Source of the DNA: Merdibacter sp965119685
GTDB taxonomy: Bacteria > Bacillota_I > Bacilli_A > Erysipelotrichales > Erysipelotrichaceae
DNA: 64,000 bases
Assembly: GCA_965119685.1 (NCBI GenBank)
Contig: OZ221971.1
Coordinates: 2,108,001-2,172,000 of the forward strand
Direction of reading: 5' to 3'
Shown here piece by piece: positions 43,864-52,835 of the stretch (position 1 is its first letter; each line of letters begins with the position of its first letter). Under the pieces are notes generated by a model. The model ran no database searches. It saw only the letters and a program-made list of their open reading frames with translations, and was not told the origin of the DNA. The translations under genes were made by a program, and so were the position numbers.

Positions 43864-44010
43864 TCACCGTCGCACTTGTTTGAGGGACAGAGTGCTGTCC
43901 TTCATTGCAAGAATCACATATAGATGAAAAAGCGGCTGTAACGCGACAGTGAAGTTCAAAGCAAGGGATATCCACAGATACAGAAAACGAATGTCCGCGT
44001 AGTTTCCCAT
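43864..44010 (-). CDS. Doubtful 48-residue membrane peptide
   Basis: A frame from an ATG at 44010 encodes 48 residues with one long hydrophobic stretch (FLYLWISLALNFTVALQPLF) and a basic end. The ribosome site (AGG 9 nt upstream) is weak and no family is recognised. It may be chance. Confidence 0.2.
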   Translation of the reverse strand: MGNYADIRFLYLWISLALNFTVALQPLFHLYVILAMKDSTLSLKQVRR

Positions 44011-44070
44011 TATTTTACGCCTATTGATTCTATTCATTTCTGCCATTTTGAGCGATCAACGCGCATGATA

Positions 44071-44118
44071 CAAAAAATGCATCTGTTCTCTGATGAGGAG
44101 ATTCGATGCATTTTTGTC
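44071..44118. terminator. Bidirectional terminator-like hairpin
   Basis: AAAAATGCATC (44073-44083) pairs with GATGCATTTTT (44105-44115) over a 21-nt loop, with A and T runs. It separates hemolysin III from the flavin reductase pair. 44119-44268 shows nothing firm. Confidence 0.75.
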
Positions 44119-44268
44119 ACGGATAAAAGCTGTTCATAATCGAAGAACAAAATTTTTTCAAATTTTCATTTGATTTTAGTCATTTAACTCTCTCGGCTCT
44201 CTTATTTGTGACACCTGCTTTTTACCATTTGCCCATAAAATGGCAGGCTGTCCCAAGAGGGTTCGCCG

Positions 44269-44877
44269 TCATTGACCCTCGATTTTCATCGTTCGCATCT
44301 CTTCTTCCGTCGTATGATTTTTTTCGCCATAGCGAATCCAGTATCGCGTGGAGGCCGAGACGAAGAGGCGAGCAGGAAGCGGCATGCTCACTTTTAAGGT
44401 CTCATAGCGCTTGGCGGCGATGGATCTAGCCAGTCTTCGTATCTTCCTTTCCACAAGAAACGCAAAGGGCGTCGTCAAAATTGCCTCTCCGCTGCCGATT
44501 TTCAGCACCGATCCAAAGCGGCATCCACTGCGCTGACAAAACAGCTGCACCATCCTCACCGCAGGATCATTCTGCGCACTTTCCAAGAAACCGCAGTTGA
44601 CAAGAACGGAAATGGTCGGCCGTTTCTCGCCCAACGAGCGTTCCAGATCCTTTAAAAACGACAATAACCCGCTGGGGAGCGAGTCGACATAGAGCGGAAA
44701 CACCAGCAGCACATCGCCAAAGCGTCCGACCTCTGCACATAGCTGCTCATGATTTTCCACAGTAATCTCAGCATACACCTTCTGACAGTTCCAATGTTTG
44801 GCAAACATCTGTGCATACCTTTTAGAATTTGAAATCGGCGCCCGCGGACTGCCATTCAATATCAAGATCTGTCCCAT
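44269..44877 (-). CDS. NAD(P)H-dependent FMN reductase-like flavoprotein
   Basis: 202 residues from the ATG at 44877 (GGGAG 8 nt upstream). The N-terminal ILILNGSPRAPISNSKRYA is the flavodoxin-like FMN phosphate loop, followed by VLLVFPLYVDSLPSGLLSFL. The C-terminal third is basic and less typical. Substrate unknown. Its start lies inside the end of the preceding flavoprotein gene, so the two are coupled and may act on the same pathway. Confidence 0.75.
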   Translation of the reverse strand: MGQILILNGSPRAPISNSKRYAQMFAKHWNCQKVYAEITVENHEQLCAEVGRFGDVLLVFPLYVDSLPSGLLSFLKDLERSLGEKRPTISVLVNCGFLESAQNDPAVRMVQLFCQRSGCRFGSVLKIGSGEAILTTPFAFLVERKIRRLARSIAAKRYETLKVSMPLPARLFVSASTRYWIRYGEKNHTTEEEMRTMKIEGQ

Positions 44878-45377
44878 CTCTGCATCTCCCTGCACAAGGT
44901 TGTTTCCAACTGTGCCTCCTCACAAAAGCATACGCGATACCGCGCAAAACACATATTCTTCGCATTTCTTGCAACGAGGCTTTGAAACGCTTCCTTTTCC
45001 TCGTCTCCCCACGCCCCATAAGCGATCACCGTCGCATCCTTAGGCACCACCGCTCTTTGTACATGATGCGTCTCTCCATCGACCAGCCGCAAAAACGCCT
45101 GCTGAATAGGAATCGATCGCTCAAGCATCCGCTTCATCACCGTATCATATCCGCCATAGCACACGCGGGTGACAAAGATCAAGACGTCACTTTGCGCAAT
45201 ATGGGTATATACCATCGGTGCGTCATCGCGAATCACACACTTTCCCGGCGTCTTTGTCCAACAGCCAAAGCAACCCATACAGTTTGCGATACGCAATGTT
45301 GATAAATCGATCAATACTGCCTCCTCCTGCTGCTTTGCATTTAGGTGAAGCGCTCGGTCGCTGATGATGAGACGCAT
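44862..45377 (-). CDS. Iron-sulfur flavoprotein-like NAD(P)H oxidoreductase
   Basis: 171 residues from the ATG at 45377 (AGGAGAGG upstream). A flavodoxin-fold protein with a compact cysteine motif, CMGCFGCWTKTPGKC (C-x2-C-x2-C-x7-C), as in Isf-type iron-sulfur flavoproteins; VCYGGYDTVMKRMLER fits the next FMN loop. The usual N-terminal GSPR loop is missing: the protein starts with RLIISDRALHLN, so FMN binding may be altered. Coupled to the following flavoprotein gene. Confidence 0.75.
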   Translation of the reverse strand: MRLIISDRALHLNAKQQEEAVLIDLSTLRIANCMGCFGCWTKTPGKCVIRDDAPMVYTHIAQSDVLIFVTRVCYGGYDTVMKRMLERSIPIQQAFLRLVDGETHHVQRAVVPKDATVIAYGAWGDEEKEAFQSLVARNAKNMCFARYRVCFCEEAQLETTLCREMQRWDRS

Positions 45378-45640
45378 GGTTTCCTCTCCTTTTTCGCCGA
45401 TCGGCAAAGCGCTGTAAAAAGGCTTTGCGGGGTTCATTCATTTTTATCATAATGGAAGCGTGATAAAAACACAAGCATTTCATTCCCACCCCGCTTTTCC
45501 ATTTCAGGCGATCGGGTTTGTTTTGACAGATGTCCTGCGCCCTGATGACGCTAAACAAATGCCCCTCTCTCCCTTTTTGCCCAGTGATCTGCCGATCCTT
45601 TTTCTATCGTACCTTGCCAAGGGATGGCATCGGTTTCTTT

Positions 45641-45715
45641 ATAATTAAAACAGCAGTCTCTCATGAATGCCAGTGATTCCTATCGCCATTCTTTCCCGAG
45701 CACTGCTGTTTTTAT
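45641..45715 (-). terminator. Terminator after pheT
   Basis: AACAGCAGT (45649-45657) pairs with ACTGCTGTT (45702-45710); T-rich runs flank both ends. 45378-45640 shows nothing else. Confidence 0.65.
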
Positions 45716-45748
45716 ACTCTTTGTTTTCTTTAGGCGCTTCGTCTTTGT

Positions 45749-48151
45749 TTACGAGCGAAGCTCGGCGTGAATCTCCCTGCGCAGTGTCTCCAACACTTTT
45801 TCGTGAATCTGGTTGATCTCCTGTTCCGTCAGCGTCTTTGTGCCGGATTGGAACGTGATCGTCAGCGCGATGGATTTCTTCCCGGCCTCGACATGTTCTC
45901 CCTCATAGACGTCGAACACCTCCACATCCTGAATGATGTTTTCCTTGCCCAGCTTGCCGCACCGGCGAATACGCTTGAGAATATCACCGACCGCGCTTTG
46001 CCGGTCTACGACAAACGCGAGATCCCGAGTCAGAGAAGGATACTTTGAAATCGGCGTAAATTTCACCTTTTCCGGATGTTCCTCCAACAGCACCTCCATG
46101 TTGCATTCGGCGATGATTGCATCCTTGACGTCATATCGCTTCGCCATATTGGGATGAATGCGGCCAAAGATACCGAGCAGGCGGTTGCCGATATAGACCT
46201 CTGCGCTTTGATAAGGATGGAAATGGACGCAGTCCGCTGTGTTTTCTTTCCATACGACACGATTCTCGTTATAGCCTAAATTGGTGAGCAGCGTCTGCAT
46301 GAGACCTTTCACGGTATAGAAATCGGCCGGGGTCTCCGTCTTCTGCCATCTGCTCTTTTGCAGAGATCCGCAAAGCACCAAAGCGAAGCGCTCCTGCATC
46401 TCCTCTTGTGAATAAACGCTGCTGATCTCAAAGAGCGGCACATCCTTAATGGAACGTGCCAGGTTATAAGCGGCGCTCTCTAACAGGCTTGGCAGGATGG
46501 AGGTGCGCACATATTTGCGATCCTCACTCATCGGCGAAGCGAGCGTCACATGGCTTGGCAGCGGCATCAGCGCATCGGCGAGTTCCTTTTCTCCGACCAG
46601 CGTATAGGTCTCTGCTTCATAGTATCCCTGATTGGTGAATATCTCGCGCAGTCTGCGGCGCAGCTGCTGGCGTTTGGTCAGTACGCCGACCGTAGACTCC
46701 ATCAGCGGCATCGTGCTTTGCAGATCGTCAAAGCCGATCATGCGGATGATCTCTTCGGCAATATCCGCTTCCATGGCAATATCCTGACGATAGCTTGGAA
46801 TCACCACATGGATGCTGCGTCCGCTTTGGCAAGGCGCGAAGTCCAAACGCTCCAGCACATCCATCATCGCCGCATCGTCAAACGCTGTTCCCAACAGCTG
46901 ATTGATGCGGTCAATATCGACGTCAAACGCACGCTGTTCCACCTTTGGCTGTGCGGAATAGACGGTTTCTTCAATCCCCTTGGCATCGGCGTATTCAATG
47001 AGCAGCTGTACGGCGCGATCCATTGCCGCATACGGCGCATTGGGTTCAATGCCCTTTTGATAACGGATGCTGGCGTCGGTGTTCAGATTGAGACGGCGGG
47101 CGGTATTGCGCACGCTGACATGGTCAAAGAGCGCCGCCTCGATCAAAATGCCTTTCGTATCGTCGACGATTTTGGAATTTTCACCGCCCATGACGCCGCC
47201 GATCGCCACCGGCTTGCCGTTGACCGTGATCATCAGATCGCCCGGCACAATGTGATAGTCGGTTTCATCCAACGCCGTATAGGTGCAGGTAAGATCATCG
47301 CGGACGACGATTTCCTCTTTTTCCAAACGTCCTAAATCAAAGAAGTGCAGTGGCTGTCCCGTCTCCAGCATGACGAGGTTGGAGATGTCGACCACGTTGT
47401 TGATCGACTTGATATTGCTTGCCATCAGCAGCTCTTTCATCCATTTCGGGCTTTCCTTGATCGTAACCTCCCGAACGATCTTACCGCTGTATAACGGACA
47501 TTTCTCAGTCAATGAAGAAACTTTCAGCCGTGTGGGAGCGCCGGCCTTCGCTGCTCCTTCAAACGAAGGCAAAGTTACCTTGCGCTTTAAAATCGCGCCG
47601 GTTTCCTTCGCCATGGCAAAGGCCGCCATGCAATCGCTGCGGTTAGGCGTCAGTGAGACATCTAAAATCTCATCGTCTAACCCCAGATATTCCAAGACGT
47701 GCGTATCGCCGACAACCGCATCCTCACCGAGCACCTCGATGCCCGCTTTCTGCTGATCGTTGAGGCTCTTCGCATCCACGCCCAGCTCCAGCAGAGAACA
47801 GATCATGCCGTTGCTCTCCTGTCCGCGGATGACGCCGGCTTTGATTTCTCCCCCCGGCAGTTTTGCGCCCGGAAGGGAGACGATGACTTTCTGCCCGGCG
47901 GCTACATTAGGCGCACCGCAGACGATCTGGCGGGTATCGCTGCCGACATTCACCTGACAGATATGCAGATGATCGCTGTCAGGATGATCGACACAGCTTT
48001 CCACATAACCGATCACCAGATTGCTCGCCTGTGCCCCCTTTTCGATGCCTTCTACCTCTAATCCCGCATTGGTGATGCGCTCGGCGATTTCCTCAATGGA
48101 CAGATCGCTGATGTCCATATATTGACTCAACCATTTTTTTGAGATTAACAT
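45749..48151 (-). CDS. pheT: Phenylalanyl-tRNA synthetase beta subunit
   Basis: 800 residues, full length. N-terminal tRNA-binding (EMAP-like) domain with VGYVESCVDHPDSDHLHICQVNVG-type sequence, B5 and B3/4 domains in the centre, and a C-terminal ferredoxin-fold anticodon-binding domain (ISKYPSLTRDLAFVVDRQ). With PheS it forms the alpha2-beta2 enzyme that charges tRNA(Phe). It follows pheS by 14 nt. Confidence 0.96.
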   Translation of the reverse strand: MLISKKWLSQYMDISDLSIEEIAERITNAGLEVEGIEKGAQASNLVIGYVESCVDHPDSDHLHICQVNVGSDTRQIVCGAPNVAAGQKVIVSLPGAKLPGGEIKAGVIRGQESNGMICSLLELGVDAKSLNDQQKAGIEVLGEDAVVGDTHVLEYLGLDDEILDVSLTPNRSDCMAAFAMAKETGAILKRKVTLPSFEGAAKAGAPTRLKVSSLTEKCPLYSGKIVREVTIKESPKWMKELLMASNIKSINNVVDISNLVMLETGQPLHFFDLGRLEKEEIVVRDDLTCTYTALDETDYHIVPGDLMITVNGKPVAIGGVMGGENSKIVDDTKGILIEAALFDHVSVRNTARRLNLNTDASIRYQKGIEPNAPYAAMDRAVQLLIEYADAKGIEETVYSAQPKVEQRAFDVDIDRINQLLGTAFDDAAMMDVLERLDFAPCQSGRSIHVVIPSYRQDIAMEADIAEEIIRMIGFDDLQSTMPLMESTVGVLTKRQQLRRRLREIFTNQGYYEAETYTLVGEKELADALMPLPSHVTLASPMSEDRKYVRTSILPSLLESAAYNLARSIKDVPLFEISSVYSQEEMQERFALVLCGSLQKSRWQKTETPADFYTVKGLMQTLLTNLGYNENRVVWKENTADCVHFHPYQSAEVYIGNRLLGIFGRIHPNMAKRYDVKDAIIAECNMEVLLEEHPEKVKFTPISKYPSLTRDLAFVVDRQSAVGDILKRIRRCGKLGKENIIQDVEVFDVYEGEHVEAGKKSIALTITFQSGTKTLTEQEINQIHEKVLETLRREIHAELRS

Positions 48152-48165
48152 TGCCTACTCTCCTC

Positions 48166-49200
48166 CTACTCGAATCTTGTGAACGTCTTTAAGAAGCGAA
48201 TGTCGTTCGTATAGAAATGACGGATGTCGTCAATGCCGTATTTCAGCATCGCCACGCGCTCCGCACCGATGCCAAACGCAAAGCCGCTCACCTTCTGCGG
48301 ATCGTAGCCGGCCATGCGCAGCACGTTAGGATGCACCATACCGGCGCCCAAAATCTCAATCCAGCCGGTTCCCTTGCAGGTCGGGCACCCCTTTCCCCCG
48401 CACATGTGGCAGGAGACGTCTACCTCTACGCTTGGCTCGGTAAACTGGAAGTAGCTTGGGCGAAAGCGAATGACGCGCTGATCGCCAAACATGCGCTTAG
48501 CAACAAATTCCAGCGTTCCTTTCAGGTCGCTCAAACGGATGTTCTCGCCGACGACAAGCCCCTCGATCTGCGTAAACTGATGCGAATGCGTCGCATCGTC
48601 ATCATCGCGGCGATACACCTTGCCCGGGCAGATAACCTTGATCGGCGTGCGCGGAGCGTCCTTTTCCAGCACGCGCATCTGAATGGCGGTCGTATGCGTG
48701 CGCAGCAGACGTTCAACGTCGATGTAGAACGTATCCTGCATATCTCTGGCCGGATGATCCTTGGGAATGTTGGCGCGTTCAAAGTTGTAGAAGTCCAGCT
48801 CGACCTCCGGCCCTTCCTCCACGCTGTAACCAAGCCCGATGAACAGATCCTCGATCTCTCGCTGCACCAATGTCAGCGGATGGATGTTGCCCAGATTTGG
48901 CTTTCTGCCATCCAGCGTGATGTCGATCTTCTCTTTCTGCAAGCGCTCGTTGATCTCTTTTTCCTCCAACAGCACGCGTTTTTTCTCAATCGCTTCAGCG
49001 ATGAGCGTCTTTAACTCGTTGACCTGCTGTCCCAGCTTTGGGCGCTCCTCCTTAGGCAGATCCTTCATCGTCTTCATCAGATCCTGAATCGGCCCTTTCT
49101 TTCCCAGATAGAGCACGCGCAGGTTTTGCAGATCTGCGAGGCTTTCACAGGCTTCGATGCGGCGTAAGCCCTCTGTTTGAATGTTTACTGCTTTTTCCAT
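48166..49200 (-). CDS. pheS: Phenylalanyl-tRNA synthetase alpha subunit
   Basis: 344 residues from the ATG at 49200; an ATG at 49206 is nearly as good, while a longer frame runs into the T-box leader. N-terminal coiled coil, then the class II core with motif 2 (YRRDDDDATHSHQFTQIEG) and RPSYFQFTEPSVEVDVSC. A CxxC pair (CHMCGGKGCPTCKG) is present as in many PheS proteins. First gene of the pheST operon under T-box control. Confidence 0.96.
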   Translation of the reverse strand: MEKAVNIQTEGLRRIEACESLADLQNLRVLYLGKKGPIQDLMKTMKDLPKEERPKLGQQVNELKTLIAEAIEKKRVLLEEKEINERLQKEKIDITLDGRKPNLGNIHPLTLVQREIEDLFIGLGYSVEEGPEVELDFYNFERANIPKDHPARDMQDTFYIDVERLLRTHTTAIQMRVLEKDAPRTPIKVICPGKVYRRDDDDATHSHQFTQIEGLVVGENIRLSDLKGTLEFVAKRMFGDQRVIRFRPSYFQFTEPSVEVDVSCHMCGGKGCPTCKGTGWIEILGAGMVHPNVLRMAGYDPQKVSGFAFGIGAERVAMLKYGIDDIRHFYTNDIRFLKTFTRFE

Positions 49201-49440
49201 ACTCATTTCCTTTCCTGCAAAAAAAAAGCACAAGCGCAGGAACGAACAAACGCTCGCGGTACCATCCTGCTTCATCTTGCGACACACCTTGATTGCCATG
49301 ATAACCGAATGAATCGGGAGAGGATTGGTCTCACTCACAGGTGAATTCAACAGTGTCGATCCAAGACGCCTTGCAGTCGGTGAGCGTCTCTCCCTGTCGA
49401 TCGTACGCGCTGTTTACTACTCCTGATCTACGTTTTGCGA
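49201..49440 (-). promoter_or_regulatory. tRNA(Phe)-responsive T-box leader
   Basis: The minus strand carries the T-box core AGGATGGTACCGCG (49268-49255). The terminator stem CGCGAGCG with CGCTTGTG and nine T follows, overlapping the core, just before pheS. A stem I region lies upstream; TTC (49345-49343) sits in a plausible specifier loop, matching Phe. Uncharged tRNA(Phe) should favour read-through. Confidence 0.9.
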
Positions 49441-49447
49441 TGGTATT

Positions 49448-49476
49448 ATTATAGCCTTTTCGCTTCGGGTTTTCAA
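49448..49476 (-). promoter_or_regulatory. Promoter for the pheST T-box transcript
   Basis: TTGAAA (49476-49471), 17 nt, TATAAT (49453-49448) on the minus strand. Confidence 0.8.
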
Positions 49477-49614
49477 GAGGGAGTTTCTCGTGCGCCATTC
49501 GCCATGCCCTCTCTTTTCGTGTGCATGCAGTTCATCCCATGCGAGTGATGTTTTCTTTCTTGCCCGCACCTTTCCATCGCAAGACATCCCATCATGACGA
49601 AACTGCATTCTTTT

Positions 49615-49644
49615 AAAAAAACGGCCTGCCATGAGGCAAACCGT
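49615..49644 (-). terminator. Terminator after lon
   Basis: ACGG and GCC (49621-49630) pair with GGC and CCGT (49635-49644); the minus strand continues with a T-run. Confidence 0.75.
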
Positions 49645-49689
49645 TCGTGTATTCATTTACAAGCTCTCTGTCAAACGTCCGCAGCCCTT

Positions 49690-52119
49690 TTAACGCCGCA
49701 AAATCGAAAGCGGCTGCGTTGGGCGATCGCCCTCGTTGGCTAACGGGGTATGCAGCTCTTTTATTTCCGGATGCACCTGTTCAAAGGTATAGGCTAGCTG
49801 CTTGAGCGAAATTCCCAGCGCCTGCCGCAAGACGTCGTCCGCATTTTCCACGCAAACGATTTCCATGCTGTCTTTGACCGCCTGCGAAAGCTCCTTCAAA
49901 TCGCCCTCGTTTTCCTTTGGAATCAACACCTTGCGAATGCCCGCCTGCCGTGCCGCCAGCAGCTTTTCCTGTAAGCCGCCGATCGCCGACACAGTCCCGC
50001 GCAGCGTGATCTCTCCCGTCATCGCCAGCGTCGATGGTACTGCGATGCCTGTGCACAGCGATGCCAGCGCGGTAAACAGCGTCACGCCGGCAGAGGGCCC
50101 ATCCTTTGGCACTGCTCCATCAGGTACGTGAATGTGAATGTCGTGTTCCTTAAAGTACGACGTATGCAGCGGTAAGCGTGAACGCAGCAGGCTCAAGGAG
50201 ATCATCGCGGATTCCTGCATCACATCGCCCAGCTTTCCGGTCAGCTTCAAATTGCCGCTGCCCGGCATATCTACCGCTTCGATAAACAGGATTTCTCCGC
50301 CAACCGGCGTCCATGCCAAGCCGGTGACGACACCTGCCTCCTGTTGCTTGCCTACACGGTCGTGACGGATCGGTGGCTGACCTAGCAGCTCCTCCAGATC
50401 GCGTTTTTTTATCGTTACCGGCAATGACAGTTCTTCCATCACCACGCGCTTGGCGACGCCGCGGGCAGCGGCAGAGAGCTGCTTCTTCAATCCGCGCACA
50501 CCGGCCTCCCGCGTATAGCCTTCGATGATGCCCTTCAATGCGCCATCCGTAAAGGATGCTCCCTGTTCCAGTCCGATCTCCTCCAATACCTGCGGAATCA
50601 GATGATCTTTGCCGATGTGGAATTTCTCCTCCTCGCTGTAACCGGAAATGGAGATGACCTCCATACGGTCTAACAACGGCTGAGGAATGGTATCCAGCGA
50701 ATTGGCGGTTGCGATGAAGAACACATCGGAAAGGTCGTAAGGCAAATCGAGATAATGATCGTGAAACGTGTTGTTTTGTTCCGGATCGAGCACCTCTAAC
50801 AGCGCGCTGGCCGGATCGCCGTTATAGCCGCCGCCACCGACCTTGTCCACCTCATCGAGCACCATCACCGGGTTCGTCGTCTTCGCTTTCTGCATGCTTT
50901 TCAAAACGCTGCCCGCTAAAGCGCCGACATAGGTGCGGCGATGACCGCGGATTTCCGCCTCATCATGAATACCGCCTAAGCTAAGTCGCACATAAGAGCG
51001 GTTTAACGCACGTGCGATGCTCTTGCCAAGGCTTGTTTTACCGGTTCCCGGAGGACCGACAAACAGCAGAATCGAACCCTTTTTCTCCGGGCGCAGCTTC
51101 ATCACGGCCAAATGCTGCAAAATGCGCTCTTTGACCTTCTCCAAGCCATAATGATCGCCATCGAGGATCGCCCGCGCCTTTTTCAGATCAATCTCTCCCG
51201 CCGCTTCCCGCTGCCATGGCAAAGAGAGCAGAAAATCCAGATAATTGCGGATGATGTTCTCCTCGGAGTTTCCCATGCCCATCGCATCCAGCTTTTTCGC
51301 CTCTTTGAAAGCGGCCGCTTCCACCTCCGATGGCAGATGAGCGCGCTGAATGCGGGTCTGATAGCTTTCCTCCTCATCATCCTCTTCTTCCTGCGTATCC
51401 TCGTCAAGCTCCTCTTGAATGGCGCGCATCTGCTCCCTGAGGATCTGCCTGCGGTAAGCACGGCTCGTCTTGTCGGAGATCTTTTCGCGCAGCGCCAGAT
51501 TGACCTCCAGCGTCTCCTTTTGTTTCAACAACACGTCCATAAACGTCAAGCCGCGTTTTTTGAGGGAATCCATCTCCAGCAGCTCGTATTTCTCCTGTGC
51601 GGATAACGGCAGAAACTGACACAGATAGGCGATCATCGTGTTGAGATCGTGGATGCTGTCCATCATCTTCGTATAGACCTCGCCGTTTTTAAAGTGTGCC
51701 GCCATCTCGCCGATCGTTTCTTTCATATAGGCGAGCATCTGTTGTGCGCTTTTTTCATCAAGATCCACCTGTTCCAAGTCCGTCGTATATTCCGCCATCC
51801 ATTGGCCGTTTTCCTGATAGAGCGCATGAATCTGCACACGGTTTAAGAGCTTTGCGCTGAAATAACTGCCCTTTTCGTTGGCGGCCAGCTGACCGCCGGT
51901 AAACGAGACGCCCAAACGATAGAAATCCTCCTGTGTGATCTCCTCTGTTGACGCGTCTTTGCGAATCGGCACCAACAGACAAGGCGCCTCCTGCGCCAAC
52001 GCCTCCCTTAATCCCGATGGCTCTTGGGCATAGTAAATCATCGTTGAAACCCCCGGCAACAGCAGGATGTTATGCACCGGGAACACATTTCCTTTTTCCT
52101 TATATGGTACGGTATCCAT
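49690..52119 (-). CDS. lon: ATP-dependent Lon protease
   Basis: 809 residues from the ATG at 52119 (GAGGAGGGG upstream). N-terminal substrate domain, coiled coil, AAA+ module with Walker A FVGPPGTGKTSLGKS and Walker B PVMVLDEVDKV, and a C-terminal protease domain with catalytic Ser in PKDGPSAGVT and Lys in IRKVLIPKENEGD. It degrades misfolded and regulatory proteins. It follows a TetR gene by about 57 nt and appears to share its promoter. Confidence 0.96.
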   Translation of the reverse strand: MDTVPYKEKGNVFPVHNILLLPGVSTMIYYAQEPSGLREALAQEAPCLLVPIRKDASTEEITQEDFYRLGVSFTGGQLAANEKGSYFSAKLLNRVQIHALYQENGQWMAEYTTDLEQVDLDEKSAQQMLAYMKETIGEMAAHFKNGEVYTKMMDSIHDLNTMIAYLCQFLPLSAQEKYELLEMDSLKKRGLTFMDVLLKQKETLEVNLALREKISDKTSRAYRRQILREQMRAIQEELDEDTQEEEDDEEESYQTRIQRAHLPSEVEAAAFKEAKKLDAMGMGNSEENIIRNYLDFLLSLPWQREAAGEIDLKKARAILDGDHYGLEKVKERILQHLAVMKLRPEKKGSILLFVGPPGTGKTSLGKSIARALNRSYVRLSLGGIHDEAEIRGHRRTYVGALAGSVLKSMQKAKTTNPVMVLDEVDKVGGGGYNGDPASALLEVLDPEQNNTFHDHYLDLPYDLSDVFFIATANSLDTIPQPLLDRMEVISISGYSEEEKFHIGKDHLIPQVLEEIGLEQGASFTDGALKGIIEGYTREAGVRGLKKQLSAAARGVAKRVVMEELSLPVTIKKRDLEELLGQPPIRHDRVGKQQEAGVVTGLAWTPVGGEILFIEAVDMPGSGNLKLTGKLGDVMQESAMISLSLLRSRLPLHTSYFKEHDIHIHVPDGAVPKDGPSAGVTLFTALASLCTGIAVPSTLAMTGEITLRGTVSAIGGLQEKLLAARQAGIRKVLIPKENEGDLKELSQAVKDSMEIVCVENADDVLRQALGISLKQLAYTFEQVHPEIKELHTPLANEGDRPTQPLSILRR

Positions 52120-52176
52120 AAAACCCCTCCTCTCAATCAATATGCGGACATCATGGCAAATGCGCTTGCTTTGCGC

Positions 52177-52737
52177 CTATAAAAGCGCCCGCTGAATCAT
52201 CTCGATCAACTCCTCCAGCTGACGCTGCTTCTCCTCTTCACTGAAATACGAAGACGACGCGATGGCCTTCACCGGATAAAACAGGATGGCGGACACGCTG
52301 GCGTCACTGTAACGGCGGGCGAGCGGACGGTTGTTTTTTTTCTCAATCCAGCGCAGGATGTCAGAGATTTGATTGTGACAGCTGCATTTGTTGGAAAGCG
52401 AAGGACAGTTGGCAAACTGCTCGACAAAACAATAGGCCTCGGGATGATGAATGACATAGCTGTAATAGCGCCGAATCAGCGTTTCGATCATCTGTTCTCC
52501 GCTCATCGCACTTTCCAACCCCGTCAGCAGATAGTCAAAGACCTCCTGCGAGTAGGACAGATAGATGTTTTGCAGCATCTCTTCCTTGTTCTCGTAGTAG
52601 ATGTATACCGTCGCGGGAGAGACGTTGGCTAAACGGGCGATCTTGGCGATAGAAGTGCCGCGAAAGCCCTCTTGCAGCATCAGCTCGATCACCGCATGGC
52701 GGATGCGCTGTTCTTTTTCATCATCTTTTCTTCTCAT
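52177..52737 (-). CDS. TetR-family regulator
   Basis: 186 residues from the ATG at 52737 (AGAGGTGGG upstream). The N-terminal helix-turn-helix is clear (GFRGTSIAKIARLANVSPAT, VYIYYENKEEML). The C-terminal domain includes a Cys/His-containing stretch (NCPSLSNKCSCHNQ) that might bind metal or sense redox state; this is speculation. Its own promoter carries a 22-bp inverted repeat in the spacer. Cotranscribed with lon. Confidence 0.87.
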   Translation of the reverse strand: MRRKDDEKEQRIRHAVIELMLQEGFRGTSIAKIARLANVSPATVYIYYENKEEMLQNIYLSYSQEVFDYLLTGLESAMSGEQMIETLIRRYYSYVIHHPEAYCFVEQFANCPSLSNKCSCHNQISDILRWIEKKNNRPLARRYSDASVSAILFYPVKAIASSSYFSEEEKQRQLEELIEMIQRALL

Positions 52738-52758
52738 CTGCCCACCTCTTTGCTCTCT

Positions 52759-52787
52759 ATAATAAATGAACATTCACTTATTGTCAA
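52759..52787 (-). promoter_or_regulatory. tetR-lon promoter with operator in the spacer
   Basis: Minus strand: TTGACA (52787-52782), 17 nt, TATTAT (52764-52759). The inverted repeat AATAAATGAA (52761-52770) and TTCACTTATT (52773-52782) fills the space between the boxes, with one mismatch. Confidence 0.85.
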
Positions 52788-52835
52788 GGGCGATGACTCC
52801 GCCGTTTTGCCATCGCAGTCAAAAGCCGTTAAATC

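Noticed and set aside
44205..44262. Sequence GGCTGTCCC near an inverted repeat, resembling an IS end
   Set aside because: No matching second end, target duplication or transposase remnant seen.
46550..47335. 261-codon and other long frames opposite pheT and pheS
   Set aside because: Shadows of the synthetase genes; no recognisable protein.
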